This document shows positions 1 to 8,145 of a stretch of DNA of 46,247 nucleotides, in pieces. The stretch is from a virus. A program made the position numbers and the translations under genes. Within the stretch, counting starts at the first letter, position 1. Each line of letters opens with the position of its first letter. The stretch spans positions 1 through 46,247 of IMG/VR virus record IMGVR_UViG_3300020396_000011. One strand, 5' to 3'. The notes beneath the pieces were generated by a model. That model did no database searches, had not been told where the DNA came from, and worked only from the letters and a program-made list of their open reading frames with translations.

Positions 1-859
1 ATGATCCAAAAGAACCATCTGTTGATGTCCATTTTGCTTCAATATATCTCTTACCAGTAGGCCAACTTGCTGCGGCTTCAGTAGCACCTTCTGGAAAATA
101 ATTATAATTAGAACCAGAAGCAGCGGAGGCATAATTAAATTGAGTAACACCAGTAGATGTTGGTTCAACATAATTGGAACCTCTAGTTTGTCGTGCTGCA
201 ATAGTAATGGTCAGACTAAATGCCAAGGATATTAACGATGTTATAGGAGTTGCTAAAACTCCATCGGAAGCCTTTACTCTAAAAGAAAAATCTCCAGCGT
301 TTGCCTCTGCTGTAGATGGTGTAAGAGTAAAAACGCCGTTAGATTGAGACAATGCAGTGACTTGTGATGGTAAACTATCAGCATTATATAGGGTTGATCC
401 ACTATACGCATCCCAATCATAAGTCACTGGGAATCCAGATTCATCAGTTGCAACAGCAGTAATAGTTGATGTTGTACCATCAGCATTCAAAGAAAGAGAT
501 GCTGCTGGTGTTGTGGTAAATCTAGGGCCAATTTGAGTTCCTATGGACATTCTCTGCCATGCAACACCATCCCACATATATGATGCTTTGGTATTAGTCG
601 CGAAACCAAGATCACCAGCAGTATTTCCACTTGAAGGAAATGCAGCAAGATTGGCATACACAGTGACTCCACCCCCACTACTTGACCTTAGTGATACATA
701 ATCACTATCAACTATATTAGTAACATCTGCGCTATCAAGAGTAGAATTAGCAGAAGAACTGACATTCCATCCAGATACATCTGAATCATAGGTGAATGAT
801 TTTCCTGCTAGTGTTGCACTTTGATTATGTGTTGGACTATCTGGAAAGTTTATTGCCAT
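1..859 (-). CDS. Tail fibre protein, 3' end outside window
   Basis: The open frame runs from ATG at 859 off the left edge, giving at least 286 residues. A GGA-containing ribosome site (AAAGGATAAATAAAACATG) precedes the start. The N-terminus (MAINFPDSPTHNQ) is the usual start of marine T4-like fibres. It is followed by a short module (YANLAAFPSSGNTAG...WDGVAWQRM) that recurs in the genes at 874-2205 and 44743-46056. A cadherin/Ig-like stretch follows (TAVATDESGFPVTY, FTLTPSTAEANAGDF). The last visible residues (GKRYIEAKW) look like the beginning of a SPRY-like beta-sandwich. The protein probably belongs to the host-recognition apparatus. Domain names are my reading of motifs. Confidence 0.8.
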   Translation of the reverse strand, partial: MAINFPDSPTHNQSATLAGKSFTYDSDVSGWNVSSSANSTLDSADVTNIVDSDYVSLRSSSGGGVTVYANLAAFPSSGNTAGDLGFATNTKASYMWDGVAWQRMSIGTQIGPRFTTTPAASLSLNADGTTSTITAVATDESGFPVTYDWDAYSGSTLYNADSLPSQVTALSQSNGVFTLTPSTAEANAGDFSFRVKASDGVLATPITSLISLAFSLTITIAARQTRGSNYVEPTSTGVTQFNYASAASGSNYNYFPEGATEAAASWPTGKRYIEAKWTSTDGSFGS

Positions 860-873
860 GTTTTATTTATCCT

Positions 874-2205
874 TTAATACGCCTGAAAGCCAGTTGGAAC
901 AGTGTAACTTAAAGTTTGTCCTGACCCAGATACGAATTGTGCAGTGGCAACACCATTAGAATTAGCAGAACCAAAAGTGAAGGCAAGTCCAGTAGTAAAA
1001 TTGACTCCAGATATATCTATGCCCGCTCCAGTGCCTGGCGCGCCGCCTGTGTTTGTGGAAGTGTCCCAAGTACCATCAACCCCAAACCATACCCTTTCAG
1101 CGGTAGTGTCATATGCCCACATTAGAGTATGTAGACTGCCATCGTCTATAGCACTAAGACTTGAATTGGTTCCGCTGTGTGGGTAAAATCTAGGAGTATT
1201 TGCGTAAAACGTAATCTGAACATTACCGCTAGTATTGTAACCCAAAGTCCCAGCCTGTGCCATTGCTAAATCTCCTATACCGAACATTAGAACATTATTG
1301 GGTGATCCCAAAGAAGAAGTTATGTCTATCTCTATATAATATTTTCCTAGTTTCAAACCTGTTGTCGGCACATAAGCAACTCCAGAAGTTTCAGTTGAAC
1401 CTCCAGAAGTTATGTCTAACGCACCTGTTGTTGAATTTGCATTGATATCCATTGACCCAGACCCAGAGGTGGAAACATTCATAGGAGTCGTAAATTCTAA
1501 AGTATATGTTGTAGACTTAGAAGTACTATGTAAACCGTCATTCGCTTTATATCTTAAAATGAAACTTCCAGCATCTGAATCTGTTGTAGATGGAGTAATA
1601 GTAAAAGCGTTACTAGATTGAGAAATAGTTGCTTGCGCTTGATTTGATGGATTAGTATCATATGAATATTCAATAGGAAATCCTTCTGGGTCGCTTGCTA
1701 CAACCGTTTGATTTGTTGCAGTTCCATCTATAGCTAAATTTGCAGTTGTTGGCGGTGCGGTTGTCCATTCTGGTACGGCATTTGTATCAGTGTATATTCT
1801 GTCCCATTCAGTACCATCCCAAACATAAACTGCTTTAGTATCAGTTGCAAAACCGAAATTTCCAGCAGTATTACCAGAACTAGGGAATGCTGCAAGATTT
1901 GCATATGAGGTTGGAGAAGAAGATGCACCAGCGGCACCTGCTGCACCTGCTGCACCTGCTGGACCAGAAACTCCAACCCACTGAGTTGATGTACCATCAT
2001 CGTAGTACACATATAATGCACCATTAGAAGAATTGTACCATAATTGACCATCAACAGCATTTGCTGGGGCAGTATCTGAAGTATTACCTATATTAGAAAT
2101 CTGATCTCGCCAAATGCCTTTACTGCTATTGTAAATATAGGTGATTCCACCTATAACAACAGTTTGACCGTTAGTCGGACTTGCTGGAAAATTTGCTTTT
2201 GCCAT
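874..2205 (-). CDS. Tail fibre protein with collagen-like stretch and SPRY-like C-terminus
   Basis: 443 aa. The N-terminus (MAKANFPASPTNGQ) and the YANLAAFPSSGNTAG...WDGTEWDRI module are paralogous to the neighbouring fibre genes. A short GAAGAAGAAG run is collagen-like and typical of trimeric fibre shafts. A cadherin-like Ig segment follows (VVASDPEGFPIEY...FTITPSTTDSDAGSF). The C-terminal third (GKYYIEIDIT, FGIGD, WFGVDGTW, TVPTGFQAY) reads as a SPRY/B30.2-like sandwich common in marine phage fibres. The likely role is receptor binding. It is separated from the next fibre gene by 14 nt, so the genes are co-transcribed. A TATAAATA late-promoter match lies inside the upstream gene. Confidence 0.8.
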   Translation of the reverse strand: MAKANFPASPTNGQTVVIGGITYIYNSSKGIWRDQISNIGNTSDTAPANAVDGQLWYNSSNGALYVYYDDGTSTQWVGVSGPAGAAGAAGAAGASSSPTSYANLAAFPSSGNTAGNFGFATDTKAVYVWDGTEWDRIYTDTNAVPEWTTAPPTTANLAIDGTATNQTVVASDPEGFPIEYSYDTNPSNQAQATISQSSNAFTITPSTTDSDAGSFILRYKANDGLHSTSKSTTYTLEFTTPMNVSTSGSGSMDINANSTTGALDITSGGSTETSGVAYVPTTGLKLGKYYIEIDITSSLGSPNNVLMFGIGDLAMAQAGTLGYNTSGNVQITFYANTPRFYPHSGTNSSLSAIDDGSLHTLMWAYDTTAERVWFGVDGTWDTSTNTGGAPGTGAGIDISGVNFTTGLAFTFGSANSNGVATAQFVSGSGQTLSYTVPTGFQAY

Positions 2206-2213
2206 TTTACAAT

Positions 2214-2426
2214 CTATTCTCTCTTATAGTAATTATCTAATATGGTCTTACAAATAAGAATTGATTCATCATAACCTTTTCTAAATCGGTTTTTAACATG
2301 CCCATTATCTTTAAACCATACAAGGTTATTTATATGTCCAATTTTTTTATCTTTTGGAATTTCTAGATTTTCTATATAATTTTCGTATTGATATCTTAAA
2401 CTAAGTAACTCAGCAATAGATTTCAT
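2214..2426 (-). CDS. Small hypothetical protein
   Basis: 70 aa, basic and tyrosine-rich, with no recognised domain. Its start overlaps the stop of the HAD hydrolase gene by four bases (ATGA), which indicates translational coupling. The stop lies 8 nt before the fibre gene. The frame contains a TATAAATA octamer (2327-2334) that may serve as late promoter for the downstream fibres. Function unknown. Confidence 0.6.
   Translation of the reverse strand: MKSIAELLSLRYQYENYIENLEIPKDKKIGHINNLVWFKDNGHVKNRFRKGYDESILICKTILDNYYKRE
2327..2334 (-). promoter_or_regulatory. Candidate T4-type late promoter inside a gene
   Basis: On the minus strand this reads exactly TATAAATA, about 120 nt upstream of the fibre start at 2205. 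The octamer matches the T4 late -10 element and other exact copies at operon heads in this window. Its position inside a coding frame makes it less certain. Confidence 0.4.
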
Positions 2427-2992
2427 GTAATGACCTCATATAATTCTCTCCAAGTATGGTATCTGGGAATAAAAGATTCTTTATTATGATCATGCGCGAT
2501 AAGAACAGAGTCTAAACCAGCGGCGGCACCATCAATAGCATTTTCGCTTTTATCTTCAATCCAAAGAAGTCCACTATCATTATATTTACAAAGTTCCTCA
2601 CCCTTATCATCACCAACATCAAGAAAGATGTATTTTTCAAAAGCACTTTTACCAAAGAGTCTTTCAGTATTTTCAACTCTTAACTTTCCAGCCCAAGGAT
2701 TTTTAGATAATGACGTTATCATATGAAAAACGTAACCATGTTCTTCATGTAATTTTTTAACATATTTTATAGCATCCCTCAGAGGTGGGAGCCATCCAAT
2801 GCGAGATGATTCATTAAAATATCTTACAAGTTCGCGTTTTTTATCGTCACTTATGTTATATTTTTTTGCCATGTCATATGATTTTTCATATTCTTTATTA
2901 ATCATATATCCGTTACTAATCATCCATTCACCAAATGCTTGTTCCCAATCCATAAGAACACCATCGCAGTCAGTAAGAATTACTTTATTCAT
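2423..2992 (-). CDS. HAD-superfamily hydrolase (nucleotidase-like)
   Basis: 189 aa. HAD motif I is DCDGVLMDW at residues 8-16 (nucleophile and acid/base aspartates). A cap segment follows, then MITSLSKNPW (motif II, Ser/Thr) and WIEDKSENA (motif IV, acidic Mg2+ ligands). Size and motif spacing fit small phage-encoded HAD phosphatases related to 5'(3')-deoxyribonucleotidases. The substrate cannot be read from the sequence. A role in nucleotide or nucleic-acid phosphate metabolism fits the neighbouring rnr and phoH genes. It is translationally coupled to the downstream 70-aa gene. Confidence 0.75.
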   Translation of the reverse strand: MNKVILTDCDGVLMDWEQAFGEWMISNGYMINKEYEKSYDMAKKYNISDDKKRELVRYFNESSRIGWLPPLRDAIKYVKKLHEEHGYVFHMITSLSKNPWAGKLRVENTERLFGKSAFEKYIFLDVGDDKGEELCKYNDSGLLWIEDKSENAIDGAAAGLDSVLIAHDHNKESFIPRYHTWRELYEVIT

Positions 2993-3010
2993 AATATACC
3001 TTTTTAATTT

Positions 3011-3205
3011 TTATAAACTTGGGTCATTATCTTCATCATCAAACTCATTAATACCATCTAAAAGTGCATAATTTATATTATTACCTTTTAAATTAAACCT
3101 TGGTTTTTCATCAACCTCACGAATTCTAGTATCTTTATTTTGAGAATGATTTTTATTTCGGTCACGCTTCTTATTTCGTGGGTCATATCTACCGAATTTT
3201 GCCAT
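3011..3205 (-). CDS. Small basic/acidic hypothetical protein
   Basis: 64 aa. The N-terminus is strongly basic (MAKFGRYDPRNKKRDRNK) and the C-terminus acidic (FDDEDNDP). No domain is recognised, but short MAKFGR-type proteins recur in marine T4-like phages. It lies between the endolysin and HAD genes with short spacers, in the same minus-strand transcription unit. Function unknown. Confidence 0.6.
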   Translation of the reverse strand: MAKFGRYDPRNKKRDRNKNHSQNKDTRIREVDEKPRFNLKGNNINYALLDGINEFDDEDNDPSL

Positions 3206-3222
3206 TTTACTTCATCTTACTC

Positions 3223-4074
3223 CTATGAAAAAATTAATTTTAATGTCTGTGGTCCTGCTATACCATCAACAGTACATTCGTTTACTTTTTGCCATGCTCT
3301 TAAAGCCTCTTCTGTTCCAAATCCAAAATCACCATCAGCAGTAATTCCCAATGCTTCTTGCAATTTTTTTACAGTATCACCTTTAGAACCTTTACGAATA
3401 AGGTTATATGTGATATCATCAGTATCATCACCTGGTTCCCAATGCTCTCCGAAAACTTCAAGGGCATGGGCATAATGTTTTTTTCTATCAGCCAAGCCGA
3501 TAGTACCACCGTTAATTCTTTTTGTCATGGTAATAATATCGTTATTGTCACAATGTTTATTAATATTATTTGTACGCCAGAACCAACAAGCACTTTCAAT
3601 AGCACCTTGTTTTGTTCTTACATAATCGGTAGCATCTTCGGCAGTCATATTAACACTTTTACCAAATGCGGTATAATTATGTCTACCTGTTAATTGTAGT
3701 ATTCCACCACCCCTAAAACGCCATCCATCTCCAGATGCGGTATCGCCATTCTTCATACGATTTGCATAAATATGATTAGCAATCATTGCTGGTTCTCTAT
3801 GATAGTTTTTAGGAGAAATACCAGCGCGTTTAAAATATTTTCCAAAAATAGCATCAAGTGCCTTTGCACTATAATTTAGATTTTCTGAAATAGTTTTGTA
3901 GTTTGCACTTTCATGTGCTGTTTGTGCCAAGAAACCAGCAACTCTATTTTTTGTCGTAATACCATATTTTGGAAACATTTCTATCATGGCATCATACCAT
4001 TCATCAACGTCCCTATCTCTATGTAAAATTTCTTTTAGTTGTTCTTTTGTAAATTCAAAATCCATCTTGTCCAT
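3223..4074 (-). CDS. Endolysin: GH19 chitinase-like lysozyme with C-terminal peptidoglycan-binding domain
   Basis: 283 aa. Residues ~25-215 carry GH19 features: the catalytic HE pair in QTAHESANYKTISE (H54 E55), the GGGILQLTGRHNY substrate-cleft motif (~121-134) and the WFWRTNNIN segment. Residues ~224-283 (GSKGDTVKKLQEALG...TVDGIAGPQTLKLI) are a PG_binding_1 repeat. The enzyme is expected to cleave the peptidoglycan glycan chain at lysis, with the spanins at 11.1-11.9 kb acting on the outer membrane. There is no signal peptide, so a holin is needed. The ATG overlaps the glutaredoxin frame by 20 nt; an in-frame ATG three codons later is an alternative start. Confidence 0.88.
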   Translation of the reverse strand: MDKMDFEFTKEQLKEILHRDRDVDEWYDAMIEMFPKYGITTKNRVAGFLAQTAHESANYKTISENLNYSAKALDAIFGKYFKRAGISPKNYHREPAMIANHIYANRMKNGDTASGDGWRFRGGGILQLTGRHNYTAFGKSVNMTAEDATDYVRTKQGAIESACWFWRTNNINKHCDNNDIITMTKRINGGTIGLADRKKHYAHALEVFGEHWEPGDDTDDITYNLIRKGSKGDTVKKLQEALGITADGDFGFGTEEALRAWQKVNECTVDGIAGPQTLKLIFS

Positions 4075-4315
4075 ACTCCCTTGTGTTTTCTATTTCTACA
4101 ACAAGTCTTTCGTATCCACCGATATGATTACCATTCCAAAATATTTGTGGAACTGTGGGTACTGACCCTATCTTTTCCAATAGTTCACTATAGATATCCA
4201 AGTCTGTTGCATCTTTATATTCATATTTCAAATTATATTTTTTTACTAATGCTACAGACTTATCACAATAACTACAGTTATTTTTTCCATAAATCTCAAT
4301 CACTTTTTTCTCCAT
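4055..4315 (-). CDS. grx: Glutaredoxin
   Basis: 86 aa, a complete single-domain glutaredoxin. It has the redox motif C14-S-Y-C17, the cis-proline segment SVPTVPQIFWNG and the glutathione-binding GGY. It probably supplies electrons to the phage class I ribonucleotide reductase encoded 4 kb away, as T4 NrdC does. It overlaps the endolysin start and lies 6 nt downstream of phoH. Confidence 0.9.
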   Translation of the reverse strand: MEKKVIEIYGKNNCSYCDKSVALVKKYNLKYEYKDATDLDIYSELLEKIGSVPTVPQIFWNGNHIGGYERLVVEIENTREYGQDGF

Positions 4316-4321
4316 ATACGA

Positions 4322-5005
4322 TTAGATATTTAGCATCTCTTTTGTCATTATATAGTCACGAACTAAATCGGACCTAACAATATCTTCCCATCCAAAATTT
4401 ACAATACGAAAGAATCTCATTTGTTCAATAATATTCATAAATTTAATGATGCCATCACTTTCATCTTTAAATTTAAAATCTGTTTGCTTATGATCACCAC
4501 AAAAAATGACACGACAATCTCTACCAATCCTTGTGATAACAGAATCTAACTCATGAAAGTTTAAATTTTGCATCTCATCAATAACAACAATCGCTTGATC
4601 AAATGTACAACCTCTAAGAAAAGAGGTTGTTTCAAATTGAATTTTGTTTGCGGTTTTCATTTTATTATAAGCACCTTCAAATCCAAATAGTTCAGAACAT
4701 ACTAAACGATATGGTGCTTCATACGATGACTCTTTTTCCTCTTTAGTTCCTGGAAGAAATCCTTGATCGCGTGTTGTTACTGCTGATCTAAGAACAATAA
4801 TTTTACGATAAATATCTGGATCATTTAGCATTGCTTCTAAAGCAAGATATAATGCTATAAAGGTTTTGCCTGTACCAGCACTTCCTGATAATATTAGATT
4901 TGAATCATCATCCCAGTAGTCAAAGGCTTTACGCTGATTTTGAGTAATTGGTTCAATTTCTTCAAGTTCATCTAGGTTGACGGTTAATGAATTATTTTTT
5001 TTCAT
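4322..5005 (-). CDS. phoH: PhoH-like P-loop ATPase
   Basis: 227 aa. Walker A is GSAGTGKT (41-48) and Walker B is VIDEMQN (141-147), followed by the GDHKQTDF sensor segment. The QNQRKAFDYW start and the FLPGTKEEK loop are typical of phage PhoH proteins. Cellular PhoH is an ATP-binding protein related to helicase superfamily I and linked to phosphate stress. The role in phages is unsettled; an RNA-linked role has been proposed. The gene overlaps the preceding small gene by 4 nt. Confidence 0.93.
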   Translation of the reverse strand: MKKNNSLTVNLDELEEIEPITQNQRKAFDYWDDDSNLILSGSAGTGKTFIALYLALEAMLNDPDIYRKIIVLRSAVTTRDQGFLPGTKEEKESSYEAPYRLVCSELFGFEGAYNKMKTANKIQFETTSFLRGCTFDQAIVVIDEMQNLNFHELDSVITRIGRDCRVIFCGDHKQTDFKFKDESDGIIKFMNIIEQMRFFRIVNFGWEDIVRSDLVRDYIMTKEMLNI

Positions 5006-5232
5006 GTTTTAATAGTATTACCTCTACCAGAACCTTTTTTAGTTCTTTTCATTAAATCTTTAAATCCATCAGGCGTTTTTCCAAACATATCTTTTACGCC
5101 GCCCACCAAAAGTGGAGCAGATAAACCTTGAACTAAATCAGAGTTTTTTAATATTTCTTGTAACTCCGAATATGTGCAGTCAACATTATAATGTTCGTTC
5201 GTTTTTACGTTTTTTATGGTATAATTAGGCAT
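5002..5232 (-). CDS. Conserved small phage protein, FmdB-like without cysteines
   Basis: 76 aa. The N-terminus (MPNYTIKNVKTNEHYNVDCTYSELQEIL) has the layout of FmdB-type regulatory zinc-ribbon proteins, but the CxxC pairs are missing, so metal binding is unlikely. The basic tail (KRTKKGSGRGNTI) suggests nucleic-acid contact. It is the first gene after the promoter at 5269-5296 and is coupled to phoH. The family resemblance is from memory; function unknown. Confidence 0.65.
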   Translation of the reverse strand: MPNYTIKNVKTNEHYNVDCTYSELQEILKNSDLVQGLSAPLLVGGVKDMFGKTPDGFKDLMKRTKKGSGRGNTIKT

Positions 5233-5268
5233 AGTTTCTCCAAAAACTTTCTCTATATCTATACGAAT

Positions 5269-5296
5269 ATTATACCATAAAAATAGATATTGTCAA
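5269..5296 (-). promoter_or_regulatory. Sigma70-type promoter for the phoH operon
   Basis: On the minus strand: TTGACA, 16 nt, TATAAT. Predicted transcription start is near 5262, 30 nt before the ATG at 5232. The consensus match suggests early expression by unmodified host polymerase. Confidence 0.75.
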
Positions 5297-5300
5297 GTAG

Positions 5301-5465
5301 TTATGCTGCTTCTACTCTTTTTGTAGTAATGTAATTGTCCAAATATTCCTTTTTTGCTTTTATTTTTTTTACAAGATCAAGTTTACCTTCAGACGTTAAT
5401 TTGTTTGCGAACATTTCAAGGTGTGCGCTGTCTTGTTGTAGTCTTTGAAGTTGCTGTTTGGACAT
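5301..5465 (-). CDS. Small hypothetical protein, 54 aa
   Basis: I start it at the ATG at 5465 because AAGGAG sits 7 nt upstream (AAGGAGAATCTTATG). The longer frame to 5546 has no ribosome site and only adds a hydrophobic, poorly placed N-terminus. The product (MSKQQLQRLQQDSAHLEMF...) is a charged, probably helical peptide. It ends just upstream of the phoH promoter, whose -35 lies within 5 nt of its stop. Function unknown. Confidence 0.6.
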   Translation of the reverse strand: MSKQQLQRLQQDSAHLEMFANKLTSEGKLDLVKKIKAKKEYLDNYITTKRVEAA

Positions 5466-5545
5466 AAGATTCTCCTTAAAGTAAAATGCTGGACACTCTA
5501 AAAGAGCAACCAGCATTACAGATATTGAAATTAGTATAAAAATCA

Positions 5546-5965
5546 TTAGGGTTTAACTAATAATTTTGGAAATGCTTCTAGAACGACTGATTTTGGAACT
5601 CCTGTTATTGCTTTTTTGTTTGTCATTTGAATAACCAATTTGGCATCCTCTGGGTGAATAGACTCTAAGAGTTTAATGTATAACATTTCTCTCTTTACCT
5701 TTGGTAACTGATCACCCTCAAGCCCCTTTACAAAATACTTAAATTGACGGTTTTGTCTGAGTAAGTTTGATGCATCATTATAACCATCACTAGGTTTATG
5801 TGGTGGGTCTCCTTTAGGCACATTCCATACAACTAATTTATCATATGTTCCTCTTAAAACGTCTCTGAGTGCAGCAGTATTATCTTTTTGAAGAATCCTT
5901 ACTTTTTCTGGATTCGATTTTGCTTGCCTTGCTGCACTAATAACTTCATGAACTAACTTCACCAT
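5546..5965 (-). CDS. Conserved marine T4-like phage protein (DUF6433-like)
   Basis: 139 aa from the ATG at 5965, chosen because AGGAG lies 11 nt upstream inside the end of rnh (AGGAGTTTATATAAAATG). A longer frame to 5992 would overlap rnh. The pattern MVKLVHEV...EKVRILQKDNTAALRDVLRGTYD...WNVPKGDPPHKP is one I associate with a family conserved in cyano- and pelagiphages (DUF6433, from memory). Location beside rnh suggests a replication or recombination role. No catalytic motif is visible. Confidence 0.7.
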   Translation of the reverse strand: MVKLVHEVISAARQAKSNPEKVRILQKDNTAALRDVLRGTYDKLVVWNVPKGDPPHKPSDGYNDASNLLRQNRQFKYFVKGLEGDQLPKVKREMLYIKLLESIHPEDAKLVIQMTNKKAITGVPKSVVLEAFPKLLVKP

Positions 5966-5966
5966 T

Positions 5967-6818
5967 TTATATAAACTCCTGTACACATTCAAGTAATAAT
6001 CTGCATCTTTTAGATACTAGGTATGGAAACACTTTACTCTTATTAGACCAAGGGTCTTGCGCCTCGTATGTATTTATAATATCTTCTTGGATGTTTTGAG
6101 GGGTTTCTGTTAAATCAATAAGTTTTTTATTACGACAATAGTTTCTATAAGTTTCTTCATTCATCACAGATTTTAGATCATCTGCTGCCATCCAAGCATC
6201 AATCTTTTTTTGTGTCATTGGCGTTTGACGAATACCATCAGGAAAAGAATTATCGGGTGATAAAATATTTGGAACTTTATCTGATTTACATCCTCTAAAA
6301 ACATGCTCCATTAAAGTTGCTTTTGCGTTTTTAGTTTCTAAATGTTTTTTATTTATAGGAGAATACTGTTTAATATTCGAGTATTTTTGAAGTTGAACAA
6401 AATCTTTATCTGATGATACAATCATCACTTCTTCATGTTTGCCAAACTCTTGAGTTTCTAGTGCAATTTTAGCGATTACATCATCTGCCTCACAACCACA
6501 AACTCTCATAGTCTTATAAGGAAAATTTTCAGAGATTTCATCAAAGACCATATTAATAATTCTATATGCTTCTACCCAATCAATAGGAGATTCATCGCGT
6601 GATTTTTTACGACCTAATTTATATTGAGGAAAAATATCTTTTCTCCAATTTCCATCACCGTCAGCAACAATAACTATCTCACCAAATTGTTTTTTGTACT
6701 TACTCCTATACATGCGAATAGAATTTAAAATCATATGCCTTATAATATTTTCGTCTAAAGCAATTCTTTGTACCATTATATTAGAGATAGCGACACCGCT
6801 ATAATCAATTAAAATCAT
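5967..6818 (-). CDS. rnh: T4-type RNase H / 5'-3' flap exonuclease
   Basis: 283 aa, FEN/PIN-like nuclease. The acidic metal ligands of T4 RNase H are all recognisable: D5 (MILIDYSG), D53 (IVADGDGNWRKDIFP), E110/D112/D113 (GCEADDVIAKIA) and D137/D139 (SSDKDFVQL). The C-terminal helix-hairpin region is degenerate. In T4 the enzyme removes RNA primers from Okazaki fragments and is stimulated by gp32. A TTGACT/TAGAAT promoter precedes the gene, and the next gene starts one base after its stop. Confidence 0.9.
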   Translation of the reverse strand: MILIDYSGVAISNIMVQRIALDENIIRHMILNSIRMYRSKYKKQFGEIVIVADGDGNWRKDIFPQYKLGRKKSRDESPIDWVEAYRIINMVFDEISENFPYKTMRVCGCEADDVIAKIALETQEFGKHEEVMIVSSDKDFVQLQKYSNIKQYSPINKKHLETKNAKATLMEHVFRGCKSDKVPNILSPDNSFPDGIRQTPMTQKKIDAWMAADDLKSVMNEETYRNYCRNKKLIDLTETPQNIQEDIINTYEAQDPWSNKSKVFPYLVSKRCRLLLECVQEFI

Positions 6819-6849
6819 TCTACCTTAATCTCCATTTTATTCAATAACC

Positions 6850-6878
6850 ATTCTAACATATATTATTTGAAGAGTCAA
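6850..6878 (-). promoter_or_regulatory. Sigma70-type promoter for rnh
   Basis: Minus strand TTGACT, 17 nt, TAGAAT. Predicted start is about 30 nt upstream of the rnh ATG at 6818. The -35 overlaps the last codons of the upstream gene. Confidence 0.6.
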
Positions 6879-7126
6879 TCATCCTTTAACAATTTCCTTT
6901 TTTCTTCAATAGTTTCTTTCAAATCTAATACAGTTTCTTGCTCTATGAGTGAAATTATTGTTTCTGTAACACCAATTTCATGATTGAGCCTTGCTAACTT
7001 CCTCATTAATTTTTCCATCTCAGTAGTATAAAATTCAAGTTCCTTTTTCTTGCGATTTCTTTGGTCATAAATATCTGTAATATCAATAAGTTTCTTTTGT
7101 GGAATTATAATGCCGTTATCACTCAT
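6875..7126 (-). CDS. Small coiled-coil hypothetical protein
   Basis: 83 aa. After a short N-terminal segment (GIIIPQKKLIDITDIYDQR) nearly all of it is predicted heptad-like helix rich in E, K and L. Its start overlaps the nuclease stop by 8 nt, so it is coupled. Function unknown. Confidence 0.6.
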   Translation of the reverse strand: MSDNGIIIPQKKLIDITDIYDQRNRKKKELEFYTTEMEKLMRKLARLNHEIGVTETIISLIEQETVLDLKETIEEKRKLLKDD

Positions 7127-7583
7127 TAAGAACTACTACTTTCTCATGCAATAATCTTTGTCTGTTTATCATATGATCTTTTTCTACATCTGCCTTGTTC
7201 TGCCCAAAATACTTAACACCATGACCTTCTTCAATCATAATACTAGTCACCCTAACATTTTGCTCATGTGAACCACCAACTTTTCTCTCAATTAAGAAGT
7301 CACCAAGTACTCTGCCAAATTTACCTTTTTTATCTTCACCAGATTTATCTATTTCTGTTTTAAGAATTTGAATTGATCCGACAGGCAATAATTCTTTCAG
7401 TCGCACTTTACTCGCCAAACCAAACTGTTTTTCAACCAAGTCTCTAGTGCGAGATTCTGGCGTGTCAATTCCCATCATTCGCACTCTTTCTTTATGAACC
7501 CAGATACCAAATCCTAGATCAATATCAATGTCTACTGTGTCGCCGTCAACGACTCTTAGGATTTTACATTTATATTCGTACAT
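7119..7583 (-). CDS. Staphylococcal-nuclease-like (SNase/thermonuclease) protein
   Basis: 154 aa SNase-fold domain. VVDGDTVDIDIDLGFG carries the first Ca2+-ligand aspartate. RVRMMGIDTPES carries the catalytic Arg (R35), D40 and E43. KFGRVLGDF carries the second catalytic Arg. All key residues are present, so Ca2+-dependent phosphodiesterase activity is likely. There is no signal peptide, so it acts in the cytoplasm, for example on host nucleic acid. The start is supported by AGAGAGG 9 nt upstream. Confidence 0.85.
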   Translation of the reverse strand: MYEYKCKILRVVDGDTVDIDIDLGFGIWVHKERVRMMGIDTPESRTRDLVEKQFGLASKVRLKELLPVGSIQILKTEIDKSGEDKKGKFGRVLGDFLIERKVGGSHEQNVRVTSIMIEEGHGVKYFGQNKADVEKDHMINRQRLLHEKVVVLNE

Positions 7584-7732
7584 TTTTTAGACCTCTCTTT
7601 AGATTCTGCCATCTTTTTTATTTTTTCTTTTTGATCTTTTATAATCTGCGCTTGATCTTCAAGTTCTAAAAATAATCTGTCATTTTCGCTTATAATCTCT
7701 TGCTTTGGGAATTTTAATATATTATTCATCAT
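7556..7732 (-). CDS. Small coiled-coil protein, 58 aa
   Basis: Frame ATGATGAATAAT... from 7732 to TAA at 7556. GGAAAA lies just upstream, and the start overlaps the GIY-YIG stop (TGATGA). The 3' end overlaps the SNase start by 28 nt. The product is strongly charged (EDQAQIIKDQKEKIKKM) and probably a single helix. Its tight placement in the operon supports expression. Function unknown. Confidence 0.5.
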   Translation of the reverse strand: MMNNILKFPKQEIISENDRLFLELEDQAQIIKDQKEKIKKMAESKERSKKCTNINVKS

Positions 7733-8145
7733 ACTTTTCCTTTCACATGCATTGAGTGTATTTTTACGCCTATAAACTCATTGTAATATTCATCACTGAA
7801 AAGGACTTCCCTATCAAATTGTTCTTTTGCCTCAAAGTAACTCATAATACCCTTTGATTTACACAACCGAATAATATTTCTTTTAAACCTAGATGCGCCT
7901 TCATTTTCTACAAGCATTTTTACTGTTTCATTTGACCCATAATAATTCATCCAATCACTCTGAGTTCTCTTAATTCTTTTTCTTTTTTTACCTTTTAATG
8001 GCGGTAACCTTCTCACTGACCAAAATAATTTTTTACCGATATATTTTTTATCATTACTCAAGTCTGTAATTTCATAAACAAAACCAACCCAAGGCTCTAA
8101 TTCCTCTTGGGTTGGTTCAAATATTGTGTTTTCAAAAAACCACAC
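7729..8145 (-). CDS. GIY-YIG family endonuclease
   Basis: 138 aa, starting at GTG (8145), which overlaps the preceding stop (TAGTG). GFVYEITDL at 21 and KKYIGKK at 33-39 form a variant GIY-YIG motif. A downstream basic loop (KGKKRKRIKR), YYGSN and a late Glu in SYFEAKEQF complete the fold. Family members are homing endonucleases or host-DNA-degrading enzymes (T4 SegA and EndoII types). It has no extra DNA-binding domain. Its place between nrd genes and SNase fits a free-standing homing nuclease. Confidence 0.8.
   Translation of the reverse strand: MWFFENTIFEPTQEELEPWVGFVYEITDLSNDKKYIGKKLFWSVRRLPPLKGKKRKRIKRTQSDWMNYYGSNETVKMLVENEGASRFKRNIIRLCKSKGIMSYFEAKEQFDREVLFSDEYYNEFIGVKIHSMHVKGKV

Noticed and set aside
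5466-5546. N-terminal extension of the 54-aa gene to 5546 (81 aa)
   Set aside because: No ribosome site at 5546, whereas AAGGAG sits at the internal ATG 5465.
6071-6078. TATAAATA on the minus strand inside rnh (and a similar one at 21125-21132)
   Set aside because: Both lie inside coding frames at Ile-Asn codons and far from the next start; chance matches are expected in AT-rich DNA.
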